This document shows positions 8,330-16,831 of a DNA stretch of 64,000 nt, piece by piece. The notes under the pieces are model-generated. The model was not told the DNA's origin and ran no database searches. It saw nothing but the letters and a program-made list of their open reading frames with translations. Every line of letters starts with the position of its first letter. Position 1 is the stretch's first letter. The translations under genes and the position numbers were made by a program. Origin of the DNA: Paenibacillus elgii NBRC 100335 (lineage in GTDB: Bacteria; Bacillota; Bacilli; Paenibacillales; NBRC-103111); assembly GCF_004000865.1 (NCBI RefSeq), contig NZ_BIMB01000026.1:1-64000 (forward strand), given 5' to 3'.

Positions 8330-9229
8330 GTGAAAATAAAAAGCATCTTATTTTTAACAGGAATCAGCTTAATATGGGGTTCGCAATTTTTCTTTGTTGA
8401 TCTTATTATCTCTAAAGTGCCTCCAGTTACACTTGCAGCAGTAAAGGCGCTTGTTGGAGCTATTACATTAGCCTTGATTCATTTTTTCTTATTTACCAAG
8501 AAAGAGCAAAGTCAGCCTTCTTCCACTTATCAAATTAAGAAGGTGAGAGTACTTTATGCTGCCATTGCTTTATTTGAAGCGATTATTCCTTTTTTCTTAA
8601 TCGGGTGGGGGCAGCAACGGGTATCCAGCAGCATTGCTTCCATTATTATGGGGACGGTTCCCATTTTTACGCTGCTTATTTTGTTTATCTTTAGAATTAG
8701 CCGATTGCGTTTGTTGCATTTCTTAAGTATTGGCGTTGGCTTCATTGGTATTCTTCTAATGATCTTGCCATCCCTAACCGTTGACTTTACGAATCAGAGT
8801 TTATGGGGAATGCCTGCTCTGATCATTGCTTCACTAAGCTTTGCGGTATCTTTGGTCCTCATTGAAAAGTTGCCGCCAATGTCCTCCGTACTGGCGATGA
8901 GAAATGTTCTAATTATTGCATCTATTGTTCTGATTCCAGCAAGCTTTCTGTTGGAAAATCCGCTAAGCATGAGTCTGACTTTCATTGAAATGCTTTCTCT
9001 ACTTATTCTCGGAGTTTTCCATGCAGGAATCGTCTACATGATGTTTAATCAGCTCATTAAGCAATCCGGATCTGCTTTTGCATCGCTAACTAATTATTTT
9101 GTTCCAGTGATTGGAGTTATTCTCGGTACAATTTTATTAGGAGATCAGATCGATGCAAAGACGTGGTTTGCTTTAATGATTATATTGATTTCCTTGCTTA
9201 TGGGGAGTGCAGCGTCTAAAAGTAAATAA
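8330..9229 (+). CDS. EamA/DMT-family transporter
   Basis: A 299-residue integral membrane protein with ten hydrophobic segments in two EamA repeats. LIWGSQFFFVD opens the first and the second carries the family-typical FASLTNYFVPVIGVILG. I place the start at GTG 8330 because AGAGGGG lies just upstream and the first helix begins there. The open frame continues back to 8255, but those residues are polar and lack a ribosome site. Members export amino acids, nucleosides or metabolites. It stands alone. Confidence 0.85.
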   Translation: MKIKSILFLTGISLIWGSQFFFVDLIISKVPPVTLAAVKALVGAITLALIHFFLFTKKEQSQPSSTYQIKKVRVLYAAIALFEAIIPFFLIGWGQQRVSSSIASIIMGTVPIFTLLILFIFRISRLRLLHFLSIGVGFIGILLMILPSLTVDFTNQSLWGMPALIIASLSFAVSLVLIEKLPPMSSVLAMRNVLIIASIVLIPASFLLENPLSMSLTFIEMLSLLILGVFHAGIVYMMFNQLIKQSGSAFASLTNYFVPVIGVILGTILLGDQIDAKTWFALMIILISLLMGSAASKSK

Positions 9230-9419
9230 CGTTGACCGACAGGGCGCATCAGGACCTGGCCCCATAACTGAAAAAATCTTCGAGCCGTTAATGGATCGGG
9301 GATTTTTTGATTTTCCAAAGGTTTACGAATAAATATACCCCTTTATAGGTATGGAAACAAGGAGGCAATGATTTTATGATGATGCAGGAATGAGACATTA
9401 TGAAAAGGTGTGTTGCGGC

Positions 9420-9722
9420 ATGAAGATTAATTTACGCAATCAGGTTGGTATTGTGAAAGAACGTAAAGTCGGATTTTCTTGGACTACTTTATTTTTTGGG
9501 TTCTTTCCGGCACTTTTTAGAGGAGACTGGAAATGGGCTATTATTCAATTCATTGCAGCAGGTTGCACTTTCGGAATATCGGTTTTGGTCTTTTGCTTTA
9601 TTTATAACAAATTGCATATAAACGATTTGTTGAAAAACGGTTATGAGCCTTCTGATGAGAATTCAAGGACGGTGCTTGTAGCGAAAGGGTTTATTACAGG
9701 TAACCATACTTTCACGGCATAA
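9420..9722 (+). CDS. DUF2628/HrgC-like small membrane protein
   Basis: A 100-residue protein. A short basic start (MKINLRNQVGIVKERKVGFS) leads into WTTLFFGFFPALFRGDWKW, the hallmark of DUF2628/HrgC-like proteins, and then a second membrane helix. The function is not known. ATG 9420 has AAAAGGTG upstream at slightly long spacing; ATG 9390 would add ten residues without a good site. A five-codon frame with a strong GGAGG site (9361-9365) lies just upstream and could be a leader peptide. Confidence 0.65.
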   Translation: MKINLRNQVGIVKERKVGFSWTTLFFGFFPALFRGDWKWAIIQFIAAGCTFGISVLVFCFIYNKLHINDLLKNGYEPSDENSRTVLVAKGFITGNHTFTA

Positions 9723-9824
9723 GCCACTTTAACGAATAAAGAATTTATATTCGTAATGGTCGGTTTTCACGACTTTTTATTTGTGGTAAAGTTACTGTAA
9801 GCCATAACGAAAGGATGACCTAAA

Positions 9825-9908
9825 AGCCAATGATCTACTAATCCTATCTTTCTAAGAAAATATCGTTGTATACGATGCTTTCAGGATAGGAGTAGCATGG
9901 GCTTTTTT
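9825..9908 (+). promoter_or_regulatory. Attenuator-like hairpin with micro-ORF, upstream of vgb
   Basis: A long interrupted stem pairs GCC-ATG-CTACT-ATCCTATC with GATAGG-AGTAG-CAT-GGGC around an inner ATCG/CGAT hairpin, and TTTTTT follows at once. ATG-ATC-TAC-TAA (Met-Ile-Tyr) sits in the left arm at 9830-9841. Ribosomes stalled there by an antibiotic could open the stem. It could also be a plain terminator for the DUF2628 gene. Confidence 0.5.
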
Positions 9909-9919
9909 GCATATATAAA

Positions 9920-9960
9920 GAAGAACGACTCTTCGTGTAAAGGATGAGTTCGTCTTTTTT
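9920..9960 (+). terminator. Second hairpin of the vgb leader
   Basis: ACGACTC pairs with GAGT-CGT (one bulge) and is followed by six T. It is weaker than its neighbours and lies between the two stronger hairpins. Confidence 0.45.
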
Positions 9961-9974
9961 GGACCGTATGCCTG

Positions 9975-10008
9975 CCTCCTATCCGAACATCGGAATAGGA
10001 GGTTTTTT
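9975..10008 (+). terminator. Third hairpin of the vgb leader
   Basis: CCTCCTA-TCCGA pairs with TCGGA-TAGGAGG around an ACA loop and is followed by TTTTTT, a strong intrinsic terminator 125 bases before vgb. The remaining leader (10009-10132) shows no further structure that I can defend. Confidence 0.75.
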
Positions 10009-10132
10009 GCGTTTTCCTTCTTATTTTTAGCACCAAAGAGATAGCCGGTATATTGACGCCATCGTAAGCGGAGATATGGACACACTGAAAAAATGAAACA
10101 GCATCCTTGATGCTTGATGGGGGGGCAATTGT

Positions 10133-11020
10133 ATGAGGATCATGATACATGAGTATGCGGTCAACGGGTATGATTCGGGGCCCTACGGAATAACCGCCGG
10201 AAAAGACGGGACGATGTGGTTTACGGAACAGAAGGGGAATCGGATCGGACGAATCCATGCCGATGGCGGAATACGTTCATTTCCTGTTCCGACAGCGAAT
10301 GCAGGAGTGATGTCCATCGTTTCGGACCGGACCGGCGACTTATGGTTTACAGAATATCGGGCAAACAAGATCGGGAGAATGTCGATGGACGGTCATTTTA
10401 CCGAATATGACCTTCCTGTCGCGGACTCCGCACCTTTTGGCATAACGGAAGGTCCCGACGGCGCCATGTGGTTTACCGAAATGAATACCGGCAGAATCGG
10501 CAGCATAACAAAATCAGGGGAAATCACGGAATTCGAATTGCCTCATCCCAAAGCATCCCCTTCTTTTATTACTCCGGGACCGGACGGGGCATTATGGTTT
10601 ACACAGAATCAGAACAATACCATCGGGAGAATCACCGCCGGAGGCGAGGTGAAGGAATATTCGATTCCAACGCCTAATTCCGGGCCTGTGGGCATTACGG
10701 CCGGACCTGACGGAGCATTATGGTTTGTGCAAATCATGGGGAATAAAATCGGTAGAATGACGTCCTTGGGCGAGGTGAGCGAATTTGTTATACCGACGCC
10801 GAACGCTCGTCCTCATGCGATCATTTGCGGGAAAAACGGGGATCTATGGTTTACGGAATGGGGCGGTAACCAAATCGGCCGAATTACAACGGAAGGGGTT
10901 ATTACGGAATACGCGATACCTGCAAAGAATGCAGAGCCCCATGGTATCGCAATGAGTCCCAACGGCGACATTTGGTTTGCTGAAGAGTGTAACCAGATCG
11001 GACGTCTGACACTGAACTAA
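10133..11020 (+). CDS. vgb: Virginiamycin B (streptogramin B) lyase
   Basis: A 295-residue seven-bladed beta-propeller built from repeats of the type GPDGALWFT followed by NxIGRI. It linearises streptogramin B antibiotics by an elimination reaction at the ester bond. Counting from the first Met, Tyr18, His228, Glu268, His270 and Glu284 fall exactly on the substrate and metal/catalytic positions known for the staphylococcal enzyme. The length also matches (about 299), so it should be active. A G-rich ribosome site precedes the ATG. It is monocistronic, with three hairpins ahead and a terminator behind. This is probably an intrinsic environmental resistance gene. Confidence 0.93.
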   Translation: MRIMIHEYAVNGYDSGPYGITAGKDGTMWFTEQKGNRIGRIHADGGIRSFPVPTANAGVMSIVSDRTGDLWFTEYRANKIGRMSMDGHFTEYDLPVADSAPFGITEGPDGAMWFTEMNTGRIGSITKSGEITEFELPHPKASPSFITPGPDGALWFTQNQNNTIGRITAGGEVKEYSIPTPNSGPVGITAGPDGALWFVQIMGNKIGRMTSLGEVSEFVIPTPNARPHAIICGKNGDLWFTEWGGNQIGRITTEGVITEYAIPAKNAEPHGIAMSPNGDIWFAEECNQIGRLTLN

Positions 11021-11028
11021 AACTTTTA

Positions 11029-11082
11029 CAGCCAATCGCGGTAGTCTGGGCTTTTCAAAAGCTCTTGGCTGCCGTTTTTTTT
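11029..11082 (+). terminator. Terminator of vgb
   Basis: CAGCCAA and TTGGCTG pair across a 29-base loop that holds an inner CTTTT/AAAAG stem, and a run of eight T follows. Confidence 0.75.
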
Positions 11083-11233
11083 GACCAATTGCCCCTTTAC
11101 AAATCATTTAAAAGATCATGAACTCCCGTTAACAATTTTATCGATCGAATTTTACAATCGTCTTCTATTCTTAAAATAGAAATTGCGAAGCAGGGAGGCT
11201 GAAAAGTTAAGCATATGTTGTTCCGGTTAAAAT

Positions 11234-11247
11234 TGGTATCGATACCA
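11234..11247. promoter_or_regulatory. Upstream LacI-type operator
   Basis: TGGTATCGATACCA is a perfect palindrome 56 bases (centre to centre) before a second copy. It is a likely site for the LacI regulator at 17576-18598. Confidence 0.75.
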
Positions 11248-11285
11248 GAGTGCAGCTGTAAAGGTAGGCGCTTTTTATTTTTCGA

Positions 11286-11307
11286 AAATTGGTATCGATA
11301 CCAATTT
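11286..11307. promoter_or_regulatory. Downstream LacI-type operator, 22-base perfect palindrome
   Basis: The GGTATCGATACC core with AAATT/AATTT flanks makes a perfect palindrome centred between 11296 and 11297. It ends about 20 bases before the first ATG of the ABC operon, just ahead of GAGGAGGTGA. Two sites 56 bases apart allow looping and tight repression. Confidence 0.8.
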
Positions 11308-11327
11308 CGTGAGGAGGTGAAAATTCC

Positions 11328-12152
11328 ATGAGTTGGTACTTCAAAAGCTTGGGAAAAAGAAAGATCGTCGAGTTTGTCATTTTCGCTTTGTTCGTCTTCT
11401 TTTTTCTGGGACCGCTAATCAATTTGGCGCTGCTTGCCTTTTCGGGGAAGTGGCAGTATCCGGCGGCGCTGCCGCAAAGCTGGTCTTTGACCTGGTGGAA
11501 ATTCGTATTGTCCCAGCCTGAAATTTTAAAGTCGATTGGCTTGTCTTTTCTCATTGCTTCCGTCGTCACGGCGCTGTCGATTGTCATCTGCGTTCCCGCG
11601 GCCTATGCTTTCGCGCGCATTCAATTTCCGTTCAGCCGTTGGTTTCTGTTCTCGTTCCTGCTGACCAATGCGTTTCCGAAAATGGGCTTATATGTCGCCA
11701 TCGCGGTGCTGTTTTTCAAGGTCGGCTTGATGAATACCTTTGTGGGCGTTGTTCTCATTCATGTGATTAACACTTTGATGTATATGACATGGATTCCGGC
11801 CGCTTCGTTCAAAAGCGTGCATCAGGCCCAGGAAGAAGCCGCAAGAGACGCCGGAGCGGGCCCGTTTCGCGTGTTCTGGAATATTACGCTTCCGATGGCG
11901 CTGCCGGGCATTATTGTAGCTTCGATCTTTACGTTCCTGTCCTCTTTGGACGAAGCGCAAGGAACGTTTATGGTAGGGATGCCCGACTTCAAAACGATGC
12001 CGCTGATCATGTACGGAGCGGTACAAGACTATCCGGCAACGGCCGGCGCCGTATTTTCCATTATCTTGACGCTGCCTACCATTATTTTGCTGATGGTATC
12101 ACGGCGCTTCGTCAGCGCGGATGTGATGTCCAGCGGCTTCACCATGAAATAG
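11328..12152 (+). CDS. ABC importer permease, binding-protein-dependent
   Basis: A 274-residue inner-membrane subunit with six membrane segments and the cytoplasmic EAA loop (EEAARDAGAGPFRVFWNITLP) near residues 165-185, which docks on the ATPase. It resembles PotC/PhnV/YnjC-type permeases rather than sugar permeases. It is the first gene of the LacI-controlled operon, 15 bases before the ATPase gene. The partner permease is at 14434-15315. The substrate is not readable from this subunit. Confidence 0.9.
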   Translation: MSWYFKSLGKRKIVEFVIFALFVFFFLGPLINLALLAFSGKWQYPAALPQSWSLTWWKFVLSQPEILKSIGLSFLIASVVTALSIVICVPAAYAFARIQFPFSRWFLFSFLLTNAFPKMGLYVAIAVLFFKVGLMNTFVGVVLIHVINTLMYMTWIPAASFKSVHQAQEEAARDAGAGPFRVFWNITLPMALPGIIVASIFTFLSSLDEAQGTFMVGMPDFKTMPLIMYGAVQDYPATAGAVFSIILTLPTIILLMVSRRFVSADVMSSGFTMK

Positions 12153-12167
12153 CAAGGAGGCAGGACG

Positions 12168-13208
12168 ATGACTGCTCCAGTTCAATTATCGATTCGAAAT
12201 TTATCCAAACGTTACAAAACAGGCGAAGGCGTGACCGGGATATCGTTCGATATCCATCATGGGGAGCTCGTGACTTTGCTGGGCCCGTCGGGCTGCGGCA
12301 AAACGACGGTGCTCCGCTCGGTCGGCGGGTTTCTGGAACCGGACTCCGGCGATATTCTGATTGCGGGCAAGAGCGTGCTGCATCTGCCCCCGGAGAAGCG
12401 TCCGACCGCGATGGTTTTTCAAAGCTATAATTTATGGCCACATATGAATGTGTTCGAGAATCTGGCCTTTGGTCTGAAAATCCGCAAATTGAAGAAGGAT
12501 CAAATTCAAGAAGCGGTGGACCGGGCACTCAAGCTCGTCCGGCTGCCCGGCGCGGAGAAGAAACGGCCGACCGAGCTGTCGGGCGGACAGCAGCAGCGCG
12601 TGGCCGTGGCGAGAGCTTTGCTGCTGGAACCGGAGGTTCTGCTGCTGGACGAGCCTTTCTCGGCGCTGGACGCGAAGCTGCGGGCAGAGCTCCGGGAGGA
12701 GCTTCGGGAAATCCAATCGTCGACGAAGCTGACGATGATGTTCGTCACGCACGATCAGGAAGAAGCGCTGTCGCTGTCCGACCGGATCATCGTCATGAAC
12801 CGCGGTCATATTGAACAGTCCGATTCGCCGCAAGCCATCTATGACGCTCCGCAGACGCTATTTGTCGCGAATTTTATCGGACGCATGAACATGCTGGAGG
12901 GGGTGGCGCATAACGGAAGCATCACGCTGCAAAACCTGGAGCTTCCCGATTCCCGGCATCTGCACGGAGATGTCGTGGTTGCGATTCGGCCGGAGGATGT
13001 CCGATGGAAGGATGCGTCTTTCCCCGGTCTGGCGGCCACCGTGAAACAAGTGATGGTGCTCGGGCATTACGCTGAAATTACGCTGCTAACCGAAGCAGGC
13101 GTCCTGCGCATGTTCCTGCCCCGGGAAGAAGCCGTTGAACTGTCCGGCGGACAATCGGTCTCGCTTACGTTTTCCAAGCACGCTGCTTATCTTAAAATTT
13201 CGGCATAG
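12168..13208 (+). CDS. ABC importer ATPase with TOBE domain
   Basis: A 346-residue protein. The Walker A is GPSGCGKTT near residue 40, the signature LSGGQQQRVAVARAL, Walker B VLLLDEPFSALD and switch His in FVTHDQEEAL. About 110 C-terminal residues form a TOBE-type regulatory domain (VVAIRPEDVRW). This is the PotA/AfuC/UgpC class of ATPases that drive uptake. AGGAGG precedes the ATG. It serves the two permeases and the lipoprotein of the same operon. Confidence 0.92.
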   Translation: MTAPVQLSIRNLSKRYKTGEGVTGISFDIHHGELVTLLGPSGCGKTTVLRSVGGFLEPDSGDILIAGKSVLHLPPEKRPTAMVFQSYNLWPHMNVFENLAFGLKIRKLKKDQIQEAVDRALKLVRLPGAEKKRPTELSGGQQQRVAVARALLLEPEVLLLDEPFSALDAKLRAELREELREIQSSTKLTMMFVTHDQEEALSLSDRIIVMNRGHIEQSDSPQAIYDAPQTLFVANFIGRMNMLEGVAHNGSITLQNLELPDSRHLHGDVVVAIRPEDVRWKDASFPGLAATVKQVMVLGHYAEITLLTEAGVLRMFLPREEAVELSGGQSVSLTFSKHAAYLKISA

Positions 13209-13240
13209 CTGCCGGCCCAACTTCGAGGAGGATGTCAACC

Positions 13241-14437
13241 ATGAGTATCCATTTCGGCGGTTTCAAGCACAAGGGTAAAAGTTTCGTTCTTGCTTCTCTC
13301 TCGGCATTTACGCTTCTGGCGGGTTGTTCGGCGGGAGCGGGAGGCGGGGCTAACTCCGCGGCTCCTGCCAAGAATGAAACGGCTGCTGCGCCAAGCGGCG
13401 GTACGACGGAAATTTCGTTTTATTTCAGCGGATCGCAAAACGTGCAGGAATTATGGAAACATCTGAAAGAGTTGTATGAGAAAAAACAGGATAAAGTGAA
13501 GGTCAAGCTCGTCTACATTCCGTCCGGACAAGGCGAACAGGCGACCATGAACCGGATTGTTGCCGCCAAGAAAGCGGGGAACAACACGATCGACGTGGAT
13601 CTGTACGAAGCCAACGGAGGGTCTGATTTGGCCGCCGACAAAAAGGACAACGTCTTCGAGCAGCTGGACGAGAAAAAAATCCCGAATCTCAACTTGATGA
13701 ACCCGGCGAATATGAAGGATGCGGGCTACAAAGTGGTGCCTTACCGGTCTTCCTCGGTCCTTCTTGCTTATAACAGCGCGAAAGTGCCGACGCCGCCGAA
13801 AACGCTCGATGAGCTGTACGACTGGATTCACAAGCATCCGGGCCGATTCGCCTACAATGATCCGGCTACCGGCGGTTCCGGCGCTTCGTTCGTAATTACC
13901 GCCTTGTACAAGTCTCTGCCGGAAGAGGCGATCCATAATGAAGATAAAGGCATTGAACAGGAATGGGGCCCGGGCTTCGAGCTGCTCAAATCGTTGTCCA
14001 AAGACATGTACCAGCAGGGCGTATATCCGAAGAAAAACCAAGGGACGCTCGACTTGCTCGCCAACGGAGAGGTGGACATGATTCCGGCTTGGTCCGATAT
14101 GGCGCTGGAGCAGATCAACAAAAAGCTGCTGCCCGAAACGACGAAGCTTGCGCAAATCGAGCCGGCATTTACCGGCGGACCGGGAAGACTGGCCGTACCG
14201 AGCATGTCCCAGCATAAAGAAGCGGCCTACGACTTCATCAATTTTGTGCTGAGTCCGGAAGCGCAGGCCGAGGTTGTCAATAAAATTTACGGCTTCCCCG
14301 GTATCGAATGGTCGCATATGCCCGCCGATCTGAAGAAAAAGTTCGAAGGCGTGTCCGTCAACTACCGCTCCTTTAATCTCGGGGATCTGGAAGCCGATGC
14401 GATGAAACGCTGGCAGAAGGAAGTCGCCGGTCAATGA
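13241..14437 (+). CDS. Extracellular solute-binding lipoprotein
   Basis: A 398-residue binding protein. A basic start, a hydrophobic stretch and the lipobox LLAGC (Cys near residue 30) mark it as a surface lipoprotein. A low-complexity Gly/Ala linker follows, then a type-2 periplasmic-binding fold. ATG 13241 has GAGGAGG at correct distance; 13232 lies on the ribosome site itself. The sequence is nearest to family-1 binding proteins for iron, polyamine or phospho-compounds (AfuA/PotD/YnjB-like). The last codon overlaps the next permease start (ATGA). Confidence 0.88.
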   Translation: MSIHFGGFKHKGKSFVLASLSAFTLLAGCSAGAGGGANSAAPAKNETAAAPSGGTTEISFYFSGSQNVQELWKHLKELYEKKQDKVKVKLVYIPSGQGEQATMNRIVAAKKAGNNTIDVDLYEANGGSDLAADKKDNVFEQLDEKKIPNLNLMNPANMKDAGYKVVPYRSSSVLLAYNSAKVPTPPKTLDELYDWIHKHPGRFAYNDPATGGSGASFVITALYKSLPEEAIHNEDKGIEQEWGPGFELLKSLSKDMYQQGVYPKKNQGTLDLLANGEVDMIPAWSDMALEQINKKLLPETTKLAQIEPAFTGGPGRLAVPSMSQHKEAAYDFINFVLSPEAQAEVVNKIYGFPGIEWSHMPADLKKKFEGVSVNYRSFNLGDLEADAMKRWQKEVAGQ

Positions 14438-15315
14438 GCACCCAGTCGCTGGTCACCGGCAAAACATTAAGACCAGCCTTGTTCGGACGCGGAGCGGGAC
14501 GTTCCGCGCTCGGACTGGTCATGGTGCTGCCTTCCTTTTTGCTGCTGCTCTTGATGATTGTGGTGCCGATCTTCACGTCTGTTCAGGAAAGCTTGAGCGG
14601 ACGTGACGGCCGGTTTACGTTGGAGCATTACCGCTTTCTGTTTACCGATCCTGCCATGCTGGCGAATATCAAATATACGCTTTATTTAACGCTGGTCTCG
14701 TCGGTGCTGGTGCTGCTTATTGCTTATGTGCTTGCCGTGTTTTTACGGTTTAGTACAGGCATTCTCGCGAAGTGTATTGAACGTCTCTATTATATTCCGA
14801 TGTTCATTCCGTCGGTCATCGCCACATACGGAATTATGAATATGTACGGCAATCACGGCTGGCTGGCCCGCATCCTGCTGCTGTTTACCAATGAGCCGAT
14901 GATGAAAGTGCTCTTCGATTTCAAAGGACTGCTGCTCGCTAACTTATGGTTTCATATTCCGTTCGCCACCATGCTGCTCAGCTCCGCGTTGTCGGGTATT
15001 CCGAACGCCGTCATTGAAAGCGCGAAGGACGTAGGAGCGGGGAAAATCCAAGTGTTCACCCGCATTATCGTTCCTTTATCGTTCAAATCGCTGCTGGTGG
15101 CTGCCACGTTCGTCGTGATGGGCATCGTCGGAAGCTTTACGGCTCCGTTTCTGATCGGCCCGAATGCGCCGCAAGTGCTCGGGGTGGCGATGCAGCAGCA
15201 GTTTTCTGTCTATTTTGAAACCGGCATTTCGAGCGCGTGCGCCGTATTTATGTTTGTTCTCTGCTCCCTCGTCGGCTATTTCTATATTCGCAGCATGATG
15301 AATGAAGAAAAGTAA
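14434..15315 (+). CDS. ABC importer permease, second subunit
   Basis: A 293-residue protein with six membrane segments and the EAA loop (ESAKDVGAGKIQVFTRIIVP) near residue 195. It forms the channel together with the permease at 11328-12152. Its start overlaps the stop of the lipoprotein gene by four bases, which implies translational coupling. It resembles PotB/PhnU-type permeases. Confidence 0.9.
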   Translation: MSTQSLVTGKTLRPALFGRGAGRSALGLVMVLPSFLLLLLMIVVPIFTSVQESLSGRDGRFTLEHYRFLFTDPAMLANIKYTLYLTLVSSVLVLLIAYVLAVFLRFSTGILAKCIERLYYIPMFIPSVIATYGIMNMYGNHGWLARILLLFTNEPMMKVLFDFKGLLLANLWFHIPFATMLLSSALSGIPNAVIESAKDVGAGKIQVFTRIIVPLSFKSLLVAATFVVMGIVGSFTAPFLIGPNAPQVLGVAMQQQFSVYFETGISSACAVFMFVLCSLVGYFYIRSMMNEEK

Positions 15316-15326
15316 GGGGATGTTGT

Positions 15327-15809
15327 ATGAAAGATCTGCTGATCGTCGAAGGGAAGCTGACTCCGCTCAGTTCGAAAACGCATATTACCTATCAGTTTTA
15401 TATGCCTGAGCCTGCGGAATGTCTGGTTATCGATTTTAGCTATAGCCCTAAAACATTGGACGACCCAAGCGCCTCCCGCGAGCTGATTGAAGACGCGATC
15501 GATCGGTATGTGAACCCGTCTTTGCGACCCGTCTACAAGGAGCAATGGGAAAAGTTCGCTCCGCTGCAAAATCTGCTCACGCTATCGATCGACGACCCGG
15601 ATGGATTCCGGGGATCGGCGCATCGCCATCCGAACGAGCAGCATCATGTCTTGTCGCCGAAGGAAAGCTCTCCGGGCTTTAGTGCGGGTCCGATTCAAGA
15701 GGGGATCTGGCGGGTCACCCTAAGCGTTCATTGCGTCGTGACCGAAGCGTGCCATTATACATTAAGCATCCGGGGAGGAGCGTCGGCGCATGAACTGGCT
15801 TCCGTTTGA
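15327..15809 (+). CDS. Unrecognised protein of the LacI-controlled operon
   Basis: A 160-residue soluble protein with no signal peptide and no motif I recognise. Beta-rich stretches such as KTHITYQFYMPEPAECLVIDFSY suggest a beta-sandwich. Its stop overlaps the start of the PHP hydrolase by 20 bases, and PHP proteins of the CehA/McbA type often carry such an N-terminal beta domain. It may therefore be that domain encoded as a separate subunit. The gene order supports a function with the hydrolase; the role is otherwise unknown. Confidence 0.7.
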   Translation: MKDLLIVEGKLTPLSSKTHITYQFYMPEPAECLVIDFSYSPKTLDDPSASRELIEDAIDRYVNPSLRPVYKEQWEKFAPLQNLLTLSIDDPDGFRGSAHRHPNEQHHVLSPKESSPGFSAGPIQEGIWRVTLSVHCVVTEACHYTLSIRGGASAHELASV

Positions 15810-16785
15810 ACTGCATACCCATACGCCTCACAGCGACGGCATTCATACGCTGCACGACATGTGCAGGAAAGCGGCAGAACTTGGTCTCCGCGGCATCGCC
15901 TTGACGGATCACAACACCACATCGGGGCTGGCCGATGCGGCCCGGGTGACGGACGAGACCGGAATATGCATCGTCCCGGGGATGGAGTGGACGACCTTCT
16001 ACGGGCACATGCTGACGCTTGGCGTCCCTTATTGCGAATGGCGCGATCTGGGCCCGAAGGATATTTTGAAGGGCATTGACCGGGTTCACCGACAAGGGGG
16101 CGTGGTCGGCATCGCGCATCCGTTCAGTATGGGCAGCCCGATTTGTACGGGGTGCCATTGGGAGTATGACATCCGGGACTGGCATCAAATCGACTATATG
16201 GAAGTATGGCACGAAACGCTGCCTCCGCTGCGCAACCATAACGCCCCGGCTTTCGAGCAATGGACGAATTTGTTAAATCAGGGAGTGCGCATCGCTGCCA
16301 CAGCCGGCCGGGACTGGCACCATTCCTCCGAGAATAGCGATCCTCCGGCTTTTACGTATCTGGGCATCGCCGGAGATGATCGCGCTGTCACGACGGAAGC
16401 CGTAGTGGAGGCGATTCGTTCAGGGCGCATTTGCGTGAGCATAGGGCCGCTCGTAACGCTGGAACTGAGGGCAGGCGGACAGACGTATGGCATTGGCGAT
16501 GTCGTTCCACAAGCAGCGGGAGAATCCGCCGAGCTTTCGATTCAAGTGCATACCCCATTTCGGACAAGCGGACATCAGTTGCTGCAAGGACCAAGCTATA
16601 CGTTGATTGTCGAATCGAATCTGGGAGAGCTGTGCCGTGGCACCGTAACGGAGCGTGAATCGGCGTTCTTCCAGACCATTTCCAGCGAAGGGCTGACTTG
16701 GCTGCGGGTTCGCCTGCATGGCTTGCTAGGCATGGCTTTAGCGGATGTCGCTTTTACGAATCCGCTTTATTTTGAAGCGCGGTAA
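15790..16785 (+). CDS. PHP-domain metallohydrolase, CehA/McbA-like
   Basis: A 331-residue cytoplasmic protein. The metal-binding PHP motifs are clear: ELHTHTPHSDG at residue 8, LTDHNTTSG near 40, a GIAHPF stretch near 112 and GRDWHH near 175. The family hydrolyses phosphoesters or carbamate/amide bonds with a trinuclear metal site. It overlaps the preceding gene and precedes a GDPD-like gene, so a phosphodiester or phosphoester imported by the ABC system is the likely substrate (inference). The C-terminal 90 residues look like an extra beta domain. Confidence 0.85.
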   Translation: MNWLPFELHTHTPHSDGIHTLHDMCRKAAELGLRGIALTDHNTTSGLADAARVTDETGICIVPGMEWTTFYGHMLTLGVPYCEWRDLGPKDILKGIDRVHRQGGVVGIAHPFSMGSPICTGCHWEYDIRDWHQIDYMEVWHETLPPLRNHNAPAFEQWTNLLNQGVRIAATAGRDWHHSSENSDPPAFTYLGIAGDDRAVTTEAVVEAIRSGRICVSIGPLVTLELRAGGQTYGIGDVVPQAAGESAELSIQVHTPFRTSGHQLLQGPSYTLIVESNLGELCRGTVTERESAFFQTISSEGLTWLRVRLHGLLGMALADVAFTNPLYFEAR

Positions 16786-16831
16786 CGGCAGCGAAGCGAT
16801 CACACAAAACAACGCAGGAGGCGTGCATTCT

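Noticed and set aside
15715-16260. Long antisense frames over the LacI operon, the dat operon and other GC-rich genes
   Set aside because: These open frames mirror the codon pattern of real genes, lack ribosome sites and show Arg/His-rich non-family sequence.
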